Source of the DNA: Pseudoclavibacter helvolus
GTDB taxonomy: Bacteria > Actinomycetota > Actinomycetes > Actinomycetales > Microbacteriaceae
NCBI RefSeq assembly: GCF_014191305.1
Contig: NZ_JACHWJ010000006.1
Location: forward strand, 1 to 64,000
DNA: 64,000 nucleotides
Direction of reading: 5' to 3'
In this document: positions 43,521 to 52,067 of the stretch, in pieces
Layout of the letters: each line of letters starts with the position of its first letter
Numbering within the stretch: position 1 is the stretch's first letter
Program-made: the position numbers and the translations under genes
The notes under the pieces: model-generated
Seen by the model: only the letters and a program-made list of their open reading frames with translations
Told to the model about the DNA's origin: nothing
Database searches by the model: none

Positions 43521-45393
43521 GTGCGTTCCCTTCTTCGGGGTCTGAGATGGCTGGGGTTGCTGAGGGTGCTGAAGCCGCCGGGTCGGCAGAAGCGGCTGGC
43601 CGAGCGGATGCGCCGCGCGCGGCAAGCCCGAGGGCCGCGAGGGGCGCGTCTCCGGTCTCGCCTCCCCGTTCGATGGCGACGCTTGCCTCCTCGTACCCGG
43701 CGGCCGCGTGCCGGAGAACGCCGAGGCCCGTGTCGAGGTCGAGCGCGAGGCGCAAGCGCTCGCGAGTCTCCGCCTTGCCGTCGGCGACGATGGAGACGCC
43801 CGCGGACTGCATCCACCCCGTGTAGCCACCACCGCCGGAGTGGATGGCGACGAGGTCGGCGCCCGCCGTGGACAGCAGCATGGCGTCGAGGAGCGGCCAG
43901 TCGGTGACGCCGTCTGAACCGTCGCGCATGCCCTCCGTGCCGATGCGCGGGTGCGTCATGCCGGCCGAGTCGAGGTGGTCGCGGCTGAAGAGCACGGGAG
44001 CTGTGAGGCGGCCATCGGCGACAAGCTCGTTTGCGGCCTGCGCGAGTCGAGACCGCTCGCCGTGCCCGATCCAGCAGGAGCGTGCTGGCAGGCCCTGCTG
44101 CGGCACGTGCACGCCCGCGAGCGCGAGCCACTCGGCGATCTCGGGGCGGTCGGGGAAGAGCGACGACGCGAGCGCGTCCATCGTGAGCTGGTCTTCGACG
44201 TCGCCGGACAGGCACACCCAGCGGAAGGGGCCGATGCCCCGTGCGAAGAGCGGCCGAAGGTACGCCTCCATGAAGCCCGGGATGCGGTTGACCCGCTCCG
44301 TCTCGCTCTCCCCGAGGTGCTCGAGCGCCTTGACGCGCAGGTTGTTGCCGTTCTCGAACGCGATCGATCCGCGTTCCTGCAGCGTGAGCATGGCCTCGAC
44401 CTGCTTGGCCATGGATGCGCGTGCCAGGGCCTCGACGCGCTCCGGCTCGGTTTCGCGGGCCGCGACCCACTCGTCGAGCGTGTATTCGAGGGGCACGTAG
44501 CCGTAGCGTGCGTCGTGCGCCGCGGTCTGGTCGGTGACGATATCTGGCGTGATGCCAAGCTCGGCGAGCTCCGCGAAGACGGCTGCCGCGTTGGCGCGCA
44601 GCGCGACGGCCGCGGGGATTCCCTCGGCGCGGGCCGCCTCGATGAGCGCAAGTGCGTCGTCGAGGGTTGAAGCCAGCACGTCGATGCCGCCGACCGCGAG
44701 CGCGCGGTCGATCTTGACCTGGTCGATCTCGATCGTGAGCGACGACAGGCCGAGGATGCGAGCCGAGATCGGCTGGGCTGATCCCATGCCGCCGAGGCCA
44801 GCCGTGAGCATCCACCGACCTTCTGCTCGCGCGTCGTAGTGCTGGACAAGCACCTCGCGCAGCAGCTCGTACGTGCCCTGGAGCACGCCCTGGCGTCCGA
44901 TGTACTGCCAAGCGGCGGCGGTCAGGCCGCCCCAGATGGTCTGGCCGGCGCGGTATCGCTCGTAGAAGCGGTCGCTCGTCGCCCAGTTGCCGACGGTGTT
45001 GTTGACGGCGGAGAGCACCATGGGCGAGTCCTGCTTCGTCGACATGATGCCGACCGCCGCGCCCGTCTGCAGGATGAGCGTCTCGGCCTCGTCGAGCTCG
45101 AGCAGCGAGTTCACGATGCGGCAGGCCTCGTCCCAGTTGCGGGCGGCCTTGCCGAGCGAGGCGTAGACGATGAGTTCTGAAGCGTTCTCACCGACCTCGA
45201 GCACGTTCTCGAACATGCGCAGCAGGCCCTCGGCCCGCCAGTTCTTCGCGCGCAGCTTCGTGCCGCGTTCGGCGACAATCGGCTGCATGCCCCTGGCCAG
45301 GATGGGGCTCGCGAGGGGCGCGGATGCCGGGGGCGGGGTCGCGCCAGCGGCACCGCTGGTCGGGGCTGCCGGGGTCGTGGCTGCTTCAGGCAC
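43513..45393 (-). CDS. Urocanate-hydratase-family enzyme (probable thiourocanate / S-methyl-thiourocanate hydratase)
   Basis: 626 residues; GTG at 45391-45393 overlaps the IclR stop by 8 nt and has GGAG upstream. NAD motif GLGGMGSAQPIS, catalytic-loop GLPARSCWIGHGER (active-site Cys retained), GRDHLDS and GLGVLRHAAAGYE are urocanase signatures. The pocket segment HSGGGGYTGWMQSAG differs from the HHGGGVGMGFSQHAG of true HutU, losing one His of the HH pair, and a ~45-residue Ala/Pro tail is added. With no hutI or hutG nearby and a DUF917 gene next door, a sulfur-bearing urocanate is the likely substrate. Ordinary HutU activity remains possible. Confidence 0.8.
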   Translation of the reverse strand: MPEAATTPAAPTSGAAGATPPPASAPLASPILARGMQPIVAERGTKLRAKNWRAEGLLRMFENVLEVGENASELIVYASLGKAARNWDEACRIVNSLLELDEAETLILQTGAAVGIMSTKQDSPMVLSAVNNTVGNWATSDRFYERYRAGQTIWGGLTAAAWQYIGRQGVLQGTYELLREVLVQHYDARAEGRWMLTAGLGGMGSAQPISARILGLSSLTIEIDQVKIDRALAVGGIDVLASTLDDALALIEAARAEGIPAAVALRANAAAVFAELAELGITPDIVTDQTAAHDARYGYVPLEYTLDEWVAARETEPERVEALARASMAKQVEAMLTLQERGSIAFENGNNLRVKALEHLGESETERVNRIPGFMEAYLRPLFARGIGPFRWVCLSGDVEDQLTMDALASSLFPDRPEIAEWLALAGVHVPQQGLPARSCWIGHGERSRLAQAANELVADGRLTAPVLFSRDHLDSAGMTHPRIGTEGMRDGSDGVTDWPLLDAMLLSTAGADLVAIHSGGGGYTGWMQSAGVSIVADGKAETRERLRLALDLDTGLGVLRHAAAGYEEASVAIERGGETGDAPLAALGLAARGASARPAASADPAASAPSATPAISDPEEGNARA

Positions 45394-46219
45394 TCTGGTC
45401 GCTCCAGACTTCGAGGTCCACGTTCGATGGCAGTTTCGCGGCGAGCTCTGCAGCCCCCTGCTTGAGGAGCGCGATGCGCTCATCCAGTGCCCCAGTCTGC
45501 CGCTCGTCACCGACAAGAGACAGGGAGCACAGCACTCGACCGCCCGCGAAGACGGGCACGCCGATGCCGACCATGCCTGGCGTGATCTGCCCGTACGAGA
45601 CAGCGTGGCCCTCGGCCCGCACCTGGCGCAGGTACGGCTCGATCATCTCGGGACTCATTGTCGCGGTTGTGTACGCGCGCAGGCCGCCGGAGAGCAGCTC
45701 GCGCACGACCTTCTTCGGCGCGTACGCGAGCAGCGGCAGTGCAGTCGCACCGGCGTAGAGGCTGCGCACCTTGCCGCGTCCGAACGGGATGCGGTGCTGC
45801 GGATGCGCGTACGACACCTCGAGGCACACGGCGGTGATGTGCACCCGCACGGCGAGAATCGCGGTCATCCCGGTGAGCTCGCGGAGGCGCCGCAGCACGG
45901 GGGCCGCGTAACGCACGAGGTGCGGTGAAGCGTCGTCGCTCTCCGCGAGGCGGCTCGAGGGCATGAGGTAGCCGTCGATCTCGATCGCGAAGCCCGCATC
46001 CCTGAGCACCGTCACGTAGCGGTACACAGTCGACAGCGGCATGCCGAGCTCGCTGCTGATCTCGGAGATCTTGAGGCGCCCGCGCCCCTGAATGAGCTGC
46101 AGGATCTCGAGGCCTCGGTGCAGCGACTTGTACGCCGCGCCACCAGCACCGCCAGAGACCGGCGCACCCCCGGAGATGTGCTGGCCGTTCGGGTCAGCCT
46201 TTGGTCGAATGTCACTCAT
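45386..46219 (-). CDS. IclR-family transcriptional regulator
   Basis: 277 residues. N-terminal winged helix (YKSLHRGLEILQLIQGRGRLKISEISSELGMPLSTVYRYVTVLRDAG) and a C-terminal effector domain (YAGATALPLLAYAPKKVVRELL, VSYGQITPGMVGIGVPVFAGG). It lies second in the operon, two bases after the amidohydrolase and overlapping the hydratase, so it is made with the enzymes. It probably senses a pathway metabolite and binds the nested palindromes at 47621-47657 upstream of the operon. Confidence 0.88.
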   Translation of the reverse strand: MSDIRPKADPNGQHISGGAPVSGGAGGAAYKSLHRGLEILQLIQGRGRLKISEISSELGMPLSTVYRYVTVLRDAGFAIEIDGYLMPSSRLAESDDASPHLVRYAAPVLRRLRELTGMTAILAVRVHITAVCLEVSYAHPQHRIPFGRGKVRSLYAGATALPLLAYAPKKVVRELLSGGLRAYTTATMSPEMIEPYLRQVRAEGHAVSYGQITPGMVGIGVPVFAGGRVLCSLSLVGDERQTGALDERIALLKQGAAELAAKLPSNVDLEVWSDQSA

Positions 46220-46221
46220 GG

Positions 46222-47610
46222 TCAGACCAGCACCTCTCCCCTGCCCATGCCGGCGAGGAGCCCCGCCGTCTCTGAGTACACGAGCTCGCCGCGCGAGAAC
46301 GTGTGCGTCACACTGCCACCGGGCGACATGCCCTCGTATGGCGTCCAGCCTGCGTTCGACAGCATCCGGTCGAGCTCGATGGATGCGTCGCCCGGCGTGA
46401 AGACGACGATGTCGGCGTCCTTGCCCACCTCGAGCGCCCCCTTGCGCGCGTCGAGGCCGTACCGGCGCGCGGGGGCGATCGTGAGCGCATCCACCGCCTG
46501 CGACAGCAGGCCCTCTGACGGGTCACGGCGCAGTGCCCCGCCGAGCGTCGCCGCGACGAGCGTCTGGACGCCAGGCGCTCCCGAACTGTTGTCGAGCATG
46601 ACCTCGTGCTCCTTCAACTCCCGCGACCACGGCGCGTGGTCGGAGCTGACGACGCTCACGGCGCCGCGGCCGATGCGGTCCCACAGCCCTTCGCGAGCGG
46701 CGGCGTCACGCAACGGCGGGTTGATCTTCAGGTGCCCACGCTGCGTCTCGAGGTCGTCCTGGGTGAAGGTCAGGTAGTGCGGGCACGTCTCGAGCGTCAC
46801 GTCGGCGCCCTGCGAGCGGTACCACTCGACGAGGTCGACGCTGCGGGGCAGCGACAGGTGGCACACGTGCAAGCGCGCGCCCGTGTTCGCGGCGACCTCG
46901 AGCGCGGTCAGCACGCCGAGCGTCTCCGAGACCGGCGGCCGTGAGCGAGAGTGCGACTGCGGGTCAGTACTGCCGGCAGCGCGCTCTTCCTGGAGCAGCG
47001 ACTGGATGATCTCGTTGTTCTCGGCGTGCGTGCACAGCGTGCGGCCCGCATCCCGGACAGCGGCCATGACGCTCAGCAGCTCACGGTCGTTGATGCGGGG
47101 GAAGCGCGTCTCGTGCGTGTGGAAGAGCGACACTTTGAAGCCGACGGCGCCGACTTCCGCGAGCTCGCCGGCAGCGCGCCAGCCTCCGCCCGGCGCGAGG
47201 GTGCCGAGGAGCGCGACGTCGATATGCGCCTCGTCGTTTGCGAGGTCCTGCTTCACGCGGAGCTTGTCGAGGCTGTTGATCGGGCCGGTGCCGTCGTATG
47301 GCATCTCCACGATCGTCGTCACGCCACCGGCTGCCGCGGCACGCGTCGACGCGGCGATGCCCTCACCCCCGTGCGAGAGGGAGTGCACGTGCGCATCCAC
47401 CACACCGGGCAGCACGTAGGAATCCCCGACGTCCACGACGCGCACGCCAGCGGGCGCAGGCGAGCGCGAGGCTCCCGTGTGCACCGCGACGATGCGCGGG
47501 CCAGCGGCCCAGACCTCGCCTGGCCCCCAGACGCCACGCGCGTCCCGAATTCTCCCGCGAACGATCAGGGTCGCGACGAGGTCTTCCTGCGGCTGCACGG
47601 CTGGCTCCAT
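46222..47610 (-). CDS. Cyclic amidohydrolase, hydantoinase/dihydropyrimidinase/allantoinase type (probable hydantoin-5-propionate hydrolase)
   Basis: 462 residues. HxH motif DAHVHSLSHG, carboxylated-Lys candidate in GFKVSLFHTHE, later metal His in CTHAENN and CHLSLPRS, and catalytic Asp in SSDHAPW. These are the residues of dinuclear cyclic-amide hydrolases. The ATG at 47608-47610 is preceded at six bases by TATTCT and has no ribosome-binding site, so a leaderless mRNA is likely; a GTG two codons earlier is possible. First gene of the operon leading to the M20 hydrolase, it would open hydantoin-5-propionate to N-carbamoyl-glutamate. Confidence 0.82.
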   Translation of the reverse strand: MEPAVQPQEDLVATLIVRGRIRDARGVWGPGEVWAAGPRIVAVHTGASRSPAPAGVRVVDVGDSYVLPGVVDAHVHSLSHGGEGIAASTRAAAAGGVTTIVEMPYDGTGPINSLDKLRVKQDLANDEAHIDVALLGTLAPGGGWRAAGELAEVGAVGFKVSLFHTHETRFPRINDRELLSVMAAVRDAGRTLCTHAENNEIIQSLLQEERAAGSTDPQSHSRSRPPVSETLGVLTALEVAANTGARLHVCHLSLPRSVDLVEWYRSQGADVTLETCPHYLTFTQDDLETQRGHLKINPPLRDAAAREGLWDRIGRGAVSVVSSDHAPWSRELKEHEVMLDNSSGAPGVQTLVAATLGGALRRDPSEGLLSQAVDALTIAPARRYGLDARKGALEVGKDADIVVFTPGDASIELDRMLSNAGWTPYEGMSPGGSVTHTFSRGELVYSETAGLLAGMGRGEVLV

Positions 47611-47616
47611 GCACAC

Positions 47617-47657
47617 AGAATAAGAACGTCACCGACGTTTGGGCTACTACGTTCTTA
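47617..47657 (-). promoter_or_regulatory. Operon promoter with nested palindromes (candidate IclR operator)
   Basis: Outer inverted repeat TAAGAACGT/ACGTTCTTA (47621-47629, 47649-47657) and a perfect inner palindrome AACGTC-ACC-GACGTT (47625-47639). The minus-strand -10 TATTCT (47617-47622) overlaps its edge, so binding would block RNA polymerase. Confidence 0.6.
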
Positions 47658-47698
47658 GATCACGGGACGAATCGCGGTGATCCGAGGCGGCTTGCTGA

Positions 47699-48181
47699 TC
47701 AGCGGATGCGGTGGTGGTCGAAGACGATGCTCGTGCGCGTGGAGGCGACGGCCGGGTGCGTCGAGAGGTGCGCCACCACGAACTCCCGAACGTCGTTCGA
47801 GTCGCGCACGGCAACGTGGACGATGAAGTCCTCAGAGCCGCCGAGGAAGAAGATCTGCACGACCTCTGGCAGCGCCCGCATCTCCTCCGCGAAATGCGCG
47901 AGCTCCTGCCGCTTCCCCGAGCGGATGTTGACGCTGATGAGCGCCTGCAACGCGAGGCCGAGCTGGGGCAGGCCAACGTCCGCCGTGAACCTCGTGATGA
48001 CGCCGCGGTCGACCAGCGAGCGCACGCGCGCGATGCACGTCGACTGCGCAATGCCGACGGCGCTCGCGAGCTGCGTGTTCGACTGCCGCGAGTTGGCCTG
48101 CAGCAGCTCGACGAGCTGACGGTCGATGTTGTCGAGCGCCCCCGCTTCAGCATCCCGAAGTTCCTTCGGCGTTCCAGCCAT
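47699..48181 (-). CDS. Lrp/AsnC-family regulator (AldR-like)
   Basis: 160 residues. HTH IDRQLVELLQANSRQSNTQLASAVGIAQSTCIARV, then an RAM/asparagine-sensing domain (ALISVNIRSGKRQELAHFAEEMRALPEVVQIFFLGG). Divergent from ald with 139 bp between starts, the usual layout for an Lrp activator of alanine dehydrogenase that responds to alanine or other amino acids. Confidence 0.9.
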   Translation of the reverse strand: MAGTPKELRDAEAGALDNIDRQLVELLQANSRQSNTQLASAVGIAQSTCIARVRSLVDRGVITRFTADVGLPQLGLALQALISVNIRSGKRQELAHFAEEMRALPEVVQIFFLGGSEDFIVHVAVRDSNDVREFVVAHLSTHPAVASTRTSIVFDHHRIR

Positions 48182-48212
48182 GCTGATCCCCTCTGATCAC
48201 AGATTCCTACCA

Positions 48213-48270
48213 ATTCTGCCCCAGATGCCGAGGTTTCTGCGGCGTTCAACCTGTTCGAAACACTTTCTGC
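48213..48270. promoter_or_regulatory. Candidate Lrp/AldR binding repeats
   Basis: Three direct copies of (A/T)TTCTGC at 48213-48219, 48234-48240 and 48264-48270, 21 and 30 bp apart (two and three helical turns), between the divergent lrp and ald genes. Confidence 0.45.
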
Positions 48271-48320
48271 GCATGATTTCGGAAGAACCGAACCGAACGA
48301 GCACGAACAATGAGGTCATC

Positions 48321-49442
48321 ATGCGCATCGGGATCCCTGCAGAGATCAAGAACAACGAGAACCGCGTCGCTATCACGCCAGCCGGAGTGCACGAACTCGT
48401 GCGGCACGGCCACGACGTCTTCATCGAAGCCGGCGCCGGGCTCGGCTCTGGCAACACCGACGACGACTACGCAACGGCTGGAGCGAGCATCCTCGCCACC
48501 GCCGACGAGGTGTGGGCACGCGCTGAGCTGCTCCTCAAGGTGAAGGAGCCCATCGCCTCCGAGTACCGCCACATGCGCCCCGACCTCGTTCTCTTCACCT
48601 ACCTGCACCTCGCCGCCGATCGCGCGCAGACGGAAGCGCTCGCGAACGCGGGCACCACGGCCATCGCCTACGAGACGGTGCAGCTGCCCAACCGCTCGCT
48701 GCCGCTGCTGACCCCCATGAGCGAGGTCGCGGGTCGCCTCGCGACGCAGGTCGGCGCGTATCACCTCATGAAGGCCGCCGGCGGGCGGGGCATGCTGCTC
48801 GGCGGCGTGCCCGGCACCCCGAAGGCGAAAGTGGTTGTCATCGGCGGCGGAGTCGCGGGCGAGCACGCCGCCGCAAACGCCGTCGGCATGGGCGCCGACG
48901 TCACCATCATCGACCTCAACATCCCGCGCCTTCGCGAGCTCGAGGTGCAGTTCCAGGGCAAGATCCAGACGCGCGCGTCGTCGGCGTACGAGATCGCGGC
49001 GCAGCTCGCCGAGGCTGACCTCGTTGTCGGGTCTGTTCTCATCCCGGGTGCCGCCGCCCCGAAGCTTGTCACCGACGAGATGGTGGCCGGCATGAAGAAG
49101 GGCTCGGTGCTCGTCGACATCGCGATCGACCAGGGCGGATGCTTCGAGGGCTCCCACCCGACGACGCACGACGACCCGACGTTCCCCGTGCACAACTCGA
49201 TCTACTACTGCGTCGCCAACATGCCGGGCGCCGTGCCGGAGACGTCGACGCGCGCGCTCACCAACGCGACGCTGCCCTACGTCACCGCCATCGCCGACAA
49301 GGGCTGGAAGCTTGCCATGCAGGAGAACCCCGCGCTCGCGCTCGGCCTCAACGTGCACGGCGGACACATCACCAACCGCGGCGTCGCGACCGCGCTCGGC
49401 CTCGAGTACCGCCCCGTAGAAGAGGTGCTCGCCGCCGAGTAA
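48321..49442 (+). CDS. ald: Alanine dehydrogenase
   Basis: 373 residues from ATG at 48321-48323 with GAGG seven bases upstream. [23 protein letters not shown] is the family start; Lys and His of the active site lie in LLKVKEP and [12 protein letters not shown] motif [10 protein letters not shown]; and [18 protein letters not shown] near the end. It interconverts alanine and pyruvate plus ammonia with NAD. It interrupts the two catabolic operons on the opposite strand and could assimilate or recycle the ammonia they release. Confidence 0.95.
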   Translation: MRIGIPAEIKNNENRVAITPAGVHELVRHGHDVFIEAGAGLGSGNTDDDYATAGASILATADEVWARAELLLKVKEPIASEYRHMRPDLVLFTYLHLAADRAQTEALANAGTTAIAYETVQLPNRSLPLLTPMSEVAGRLATQVGAYHLMKAAGGRGMLLGGVPGTPKAKVVVIGGGVAGEHAAANAVGMGADVTIIDLNIPRLRELEVQFQGKIQTRASSAYEIAAQLAEADLVVGSVLIPGAAAPKLVTDEMVAGMKKGSVLVDIAIDQGGCFEGSHPTTHDDPTFPVHNSIYYCVANMPGAVPETSTRALTNATLPYVTAIADKGWKLAMQENPALALGLNVHGGHITNRGVATALGLEYRPVEEVLAAE

Positions 49443-49461
49443 CCGCCCGGCCGCCGCGGGG

Positions 49462-50232
49462 CTAGGCGCTTGTTGTGGCGACGCTCGTGGAGGCGACCGT
49501 CGCGCCGGAGCCAGAGCCGGAGCCAGAGCCGGAGCCCAAGCCCGCCCGGGAGCTGGAGCTTCCCGCCGCCTTGGGGCCACGCTTCTTGCGGCCTGGGACG
49601 ACGAGGCGCCCGAGCAGCGCGAGGAGTCCGTCGACGACCAGCGCGAGGACCGTGACGAGGATGGCGCCGACGAGCACGCGTCCGTAGTCGGTGACGGCGA
49701 GGCCGTCAAAGATGTAGCGTCCGAGGCCGCCCAGGTTGACGTAGGCGGCGATCGTCGCGGTGGCGATGACCTGCAGTACGGCGCTGCGGAGGCCGGCGAC
49801 GATGAGCGGCATGGCGTTGGGCAGTTCGACCTGCCACACGATCTGCCACTCGGTCATGCCCATGGCGCGCGCAGCATCCACCGTCGAACGGCTGACGTTG
49901 GCGACGCCCGAGTACACGCCGGCGAGGAGCGGCGGCACGGCGAGCACAACAAGCGCGATGACGGGCGGGAACAGGCCGAGGCCCATGAGCAACACGAGCA
50001 GCGTCATGAGGCCGAGGCTGGGGAGGGCGCGCAGCACGTTGGCAGTGGCGACGATGAAGGTCGTTCCCTTGCCGGTGTGCCCGATGATGAGGCCGAGCGG
50101 GAACGCGACGACCGCCGCGAGCGCAACGGCGAGGAGCGAGTACCAGAGGTGCTCGCCGACGCGGGCGGGGATGCTCGCGGAACCGACCCAGTTGGCCGGG
50201 TCGAGGAAGTAGGCCAGCATTTCGTTGAACAT
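49462..50232 (-). CDS. OpuC/EgtUV-like ABC importer permease 2
   Basis: 256 residues with six hydrophobic helices and the permease-ATPase coupling loop DAARAMGMTEWQIVWQVELPNAMP. The last ~45 residues are Arg/Lys- and then Gly/Ser-rich (GSGSGSGSG), encoded by alternating GAGCC(A/G) hexamers at 49507-49542. ATG shares one base with the stop of permease 1. Paired permeases of this type serve glycine betaine, choline, carnitine or ergothioneine importers. Confidence 0.85.
   Translation of the reverse strand: MFNEMLAYFLDPANWVGSASIPARVGEHLWYSLLAVALAAVVAFPLGLIIGHTGKGTTFIVATANVLRALPSLGLMTLLVLLMGLGLFPPVIALVVLAVPPLLAGVYSGVANVSRSTVDAARAMGMTEWQIVWQVELPNAMPLIVAGLRSAVLQVIATATIAAYVNLGGLGRYIFDGLAVTDYGRVLVGAILVTVLALVVDGLLALLGRLVVPGRKKRGPKAAGSSSSRAGLGSGSGSGSGSGATVASTSVATTSA
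49507..49542. repeat. Hexanucleotide repeat in permease 2 tail
   Basis: Alternating GGAGCC and AGAGCC units (six in tandem) code for Gly-Ser pairs on the minus strand. Length changes would preserve frame. Confidence 0.8.
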
Positions 50233-50957
50233 CAGACGTTCCCCTTGCCGATCACGGTGTCGAGCATGGCAGTCTCAGTGCGCTCGTTTGGGGTGCGCTT
50301 CGACGCGCGTTTGGCCTTCACGCGGCCGCTGCGCAGCCACGGGGTGGTGGCAACGCCGATGAGGGCGATGACGCGGTCGAAGACAAACGCGAGCACCAGG
50401 ATCGTGATGATGCCGGCGAAGATCTGGTCCGGGTAGTCGCGCTGGAACCCGGCCGTGAACAGCTGGCCGAGCCCGCCGACGCCGATGACGGCGCCGACCG
50501 AGACGAGCGAGACGTTCGTGACGGCGACAACTCGGAGGCCGGCGACGAGCACCGGGATGGCGAGCGGCAGCTCGATTTCGATGACGCGCTTGATCGAGGA
50601 GTAGCCGATGGCGCTCGACGCGTCCTTCACGTCGGCGGGCACCGCGTCGAGCGACTCGAGCACGGTGCGGATGAGCAGCGCCGTCGAGTAGAGCGTCAGC
50701 GCGATGACGACGTTGAGCGGGCTGATGATGGGCGTGCCCACGATCGATGGGATGACGACGAAGAGCGCGAGGGACGGGATCGTGAACACGATGCTCGCGA
50801 CGACGATCGCGATCGCCCGCCCGCGGGGGCGGCCGACGAGGAGCATCCCGACCGGCAGCGCGATGACGAGCCCGAGGACCGTCGGCACGACGGCGAGCAC
50901 CGTGTGCTGGATGATGATGGGCCAGACCGTGTCCCAGTTGGCGATGAGCCAGTTCAT
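50232..50957 (-). CDS. OpuC/EgtUV-like ABC importer permease 1
   Basis: 241 residues from ATG at 50955-50957 (overlaps the ATPase stop by 4 nt). Five to six helices, with the coupling loop DASSAIGYSSIKRVIEIELPLAIP and VGAVIGVGGLGQLFTAGFQRDYPDQ, as in OpuCB/OpuCD-type permeases. With permease 2 it forms the heterodimeric channel. Confidence 0.87.
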   Translation of the reverse strand: MNWLIANWDTVWPIIIQHTVLAVVPTVLGLVIALPVGMLLVGRPRGRAIAIVVASIVFTIPSLALFVVIPSIVGTPIISPLNVVIALTLYSTALLIRTVLESLDAVPADVKDASSAIGYSSIKRVIEIELPLAIPVLVAGLRVVAVTNVSLVSVGAVIGVGGLGQLFTAGFQRDYPDQIFAGIITILVLAFVFDRVIALIGVATTPWLRSGRVKAKRASKRTPNERTETAMLDTVIGKGNV

Positions 50958-52018
50958 GACCGATCGCCGCTCGCTTCGGCGACGCGGGCGAACACGGTCT
51001 CGCCGCGCACGATGCCTGCCGCGACGCCGGCCTCGTCGACGACCACCGCGAGGCTGGCCGGGGAGGCGAGCACCGCGTCCAGCGACCGGCGCAGGTTGTC
51101 GTCGAGGGTGACGACGGCGCCGACGGGGACGCGCAGGGAGCTCGCGCGGTGCAGCCAGGCGTCCGGGCGGCCGTTGTCGTCGACGGCGAGCGACCACTCG
51201 GAGGTGTGCGGGTCGAGGCTGATGATTCCGGCCACGGGCTCGGCGAGGGGCTCTGCGGTGAGGGACGCGTCCCGGAAGGTGAGCGCGCGGTAGCCGCGGT
51301 CCTTCGAGATCATGCTCGACACGAACGTGTTCGCGGGCCTCGTCATGACCTCCTCGGCGGCCGCGTACTGGTGCAGCACGCCACCTGGGCCGAAGACGGC
51401 GATCTTGTCGCCGAGGATGAGCGCCTCGTCGATGTCGTGCGTCACGAACACGATGGTCTTCTTGAGCTCGCGCTGCAGGCGGATCATCTCCTGCTGCAGT
51501 TCGTCACGCACGACGGGGTCGACGGCGCTGAACGGCTCGTCCATGAGCAGGATGGGCGGGTCGGCCGCGAGGGCACGGGCCACGCCCACGCGCTGCTGCT
51601 GCCCGCCGGACAGGTCCGCGGGGTAGCGGTGCACAAGCTCGGGGCGGAGGCGGACACGCTCGATGGCGTCCATCGCCTTCGCGCGCGCCTCCTTCGCGGG
51701 CACGCCCTTGAGGCGCAGCACGGTCGCGACGTTGTCGAGCACCGTGCGGTGTGGGAAGAGGCCCGCGTTCTGGATGACGTAGCCGATGCCAAGGCGCAGC
51801 TGCGTGGAAGGAACGTGGGCGACGTCCTTGCCCGCGACCGTGATGCGTCCGCTCGAAGCGTCGATCATCTTGTTGATCATGCGCATCGACGTGGTCTTGC
51901 CGCAGCCACTCGGGCCGACGAAGGCTGTGAACGACCCTTCCTCGATGTTGAGGCTGAGGTCGTTGACCGCGGTGGTGCCGTCCGGATACGTCTTGGTGAC
52001 GCTCTCGAAGGTGATCAT
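50954..52018 (-). CDS. OpuC/EgtV-like ABC importer ATPase
   Basis: 354 residues. Walker A GPSGCGKTT, Q-loop YVIQNAGLFPHRT, signature LSGGQQQR, Walker B ILLMDEPFSAVDP and FVTHDIDEAL, all typical of OpuCA/ProV. The C-terminal ~100 residues contain one CBS-like unit (LDDNLRRSLDAVLASPASLAVVVDEAGVAAGIV) rather than a clear CBS pair. Begins 49 nt after the lyase, so the transporter is in one operon with the first enzyme of the pathway. Confidence 0.9.
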   Translation of the reverse strand: MITFESVTKTYPDGTTAVNDLSLNIEEGSFTAFVGPSGCGKTTSMRMINKMIDASSGRITVAGKDVAHVPSTQLRLGIGYVIQNAGLFPHRTVLDNVATVLRLKGVPAKEARAKAMDAIERVRLRPELVHRYPADLSGGQQQRVGVARALAADPPILLMDEPFSAVDPVVRDELQQEMIRLQRELKKTIVFVTHDIDEALILGDKIAVFGPGGVLHQYAAAEEVMTRPANTFVSSMISKDRGYRALTFRDASLTAEPLAEPVAGIISLDPHTSEWSLAVDDNGRPDAWLHRASSLRVPVGAVVTLDDNLRRSLDAVLASPASLAVVVDEAGVAAGIVRGETVFARVAEASGDRS

Positions 52019-52067
52019 GCTGCTCCTTGGCTGGGGACGGGGTGATCTTGGTGTGTTAGCTGGCAGC

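Noticed and set aside
41105-47610. Allantoin degradation operon (allantoinase plus allantoate amidohydrolase)
   Set aside because: Family similarity allows it, but no uricase, allantoicase, ureidoglycolate or purine uptake gene is nearby, and the two genes flank a urocanase homologue and DUF917.
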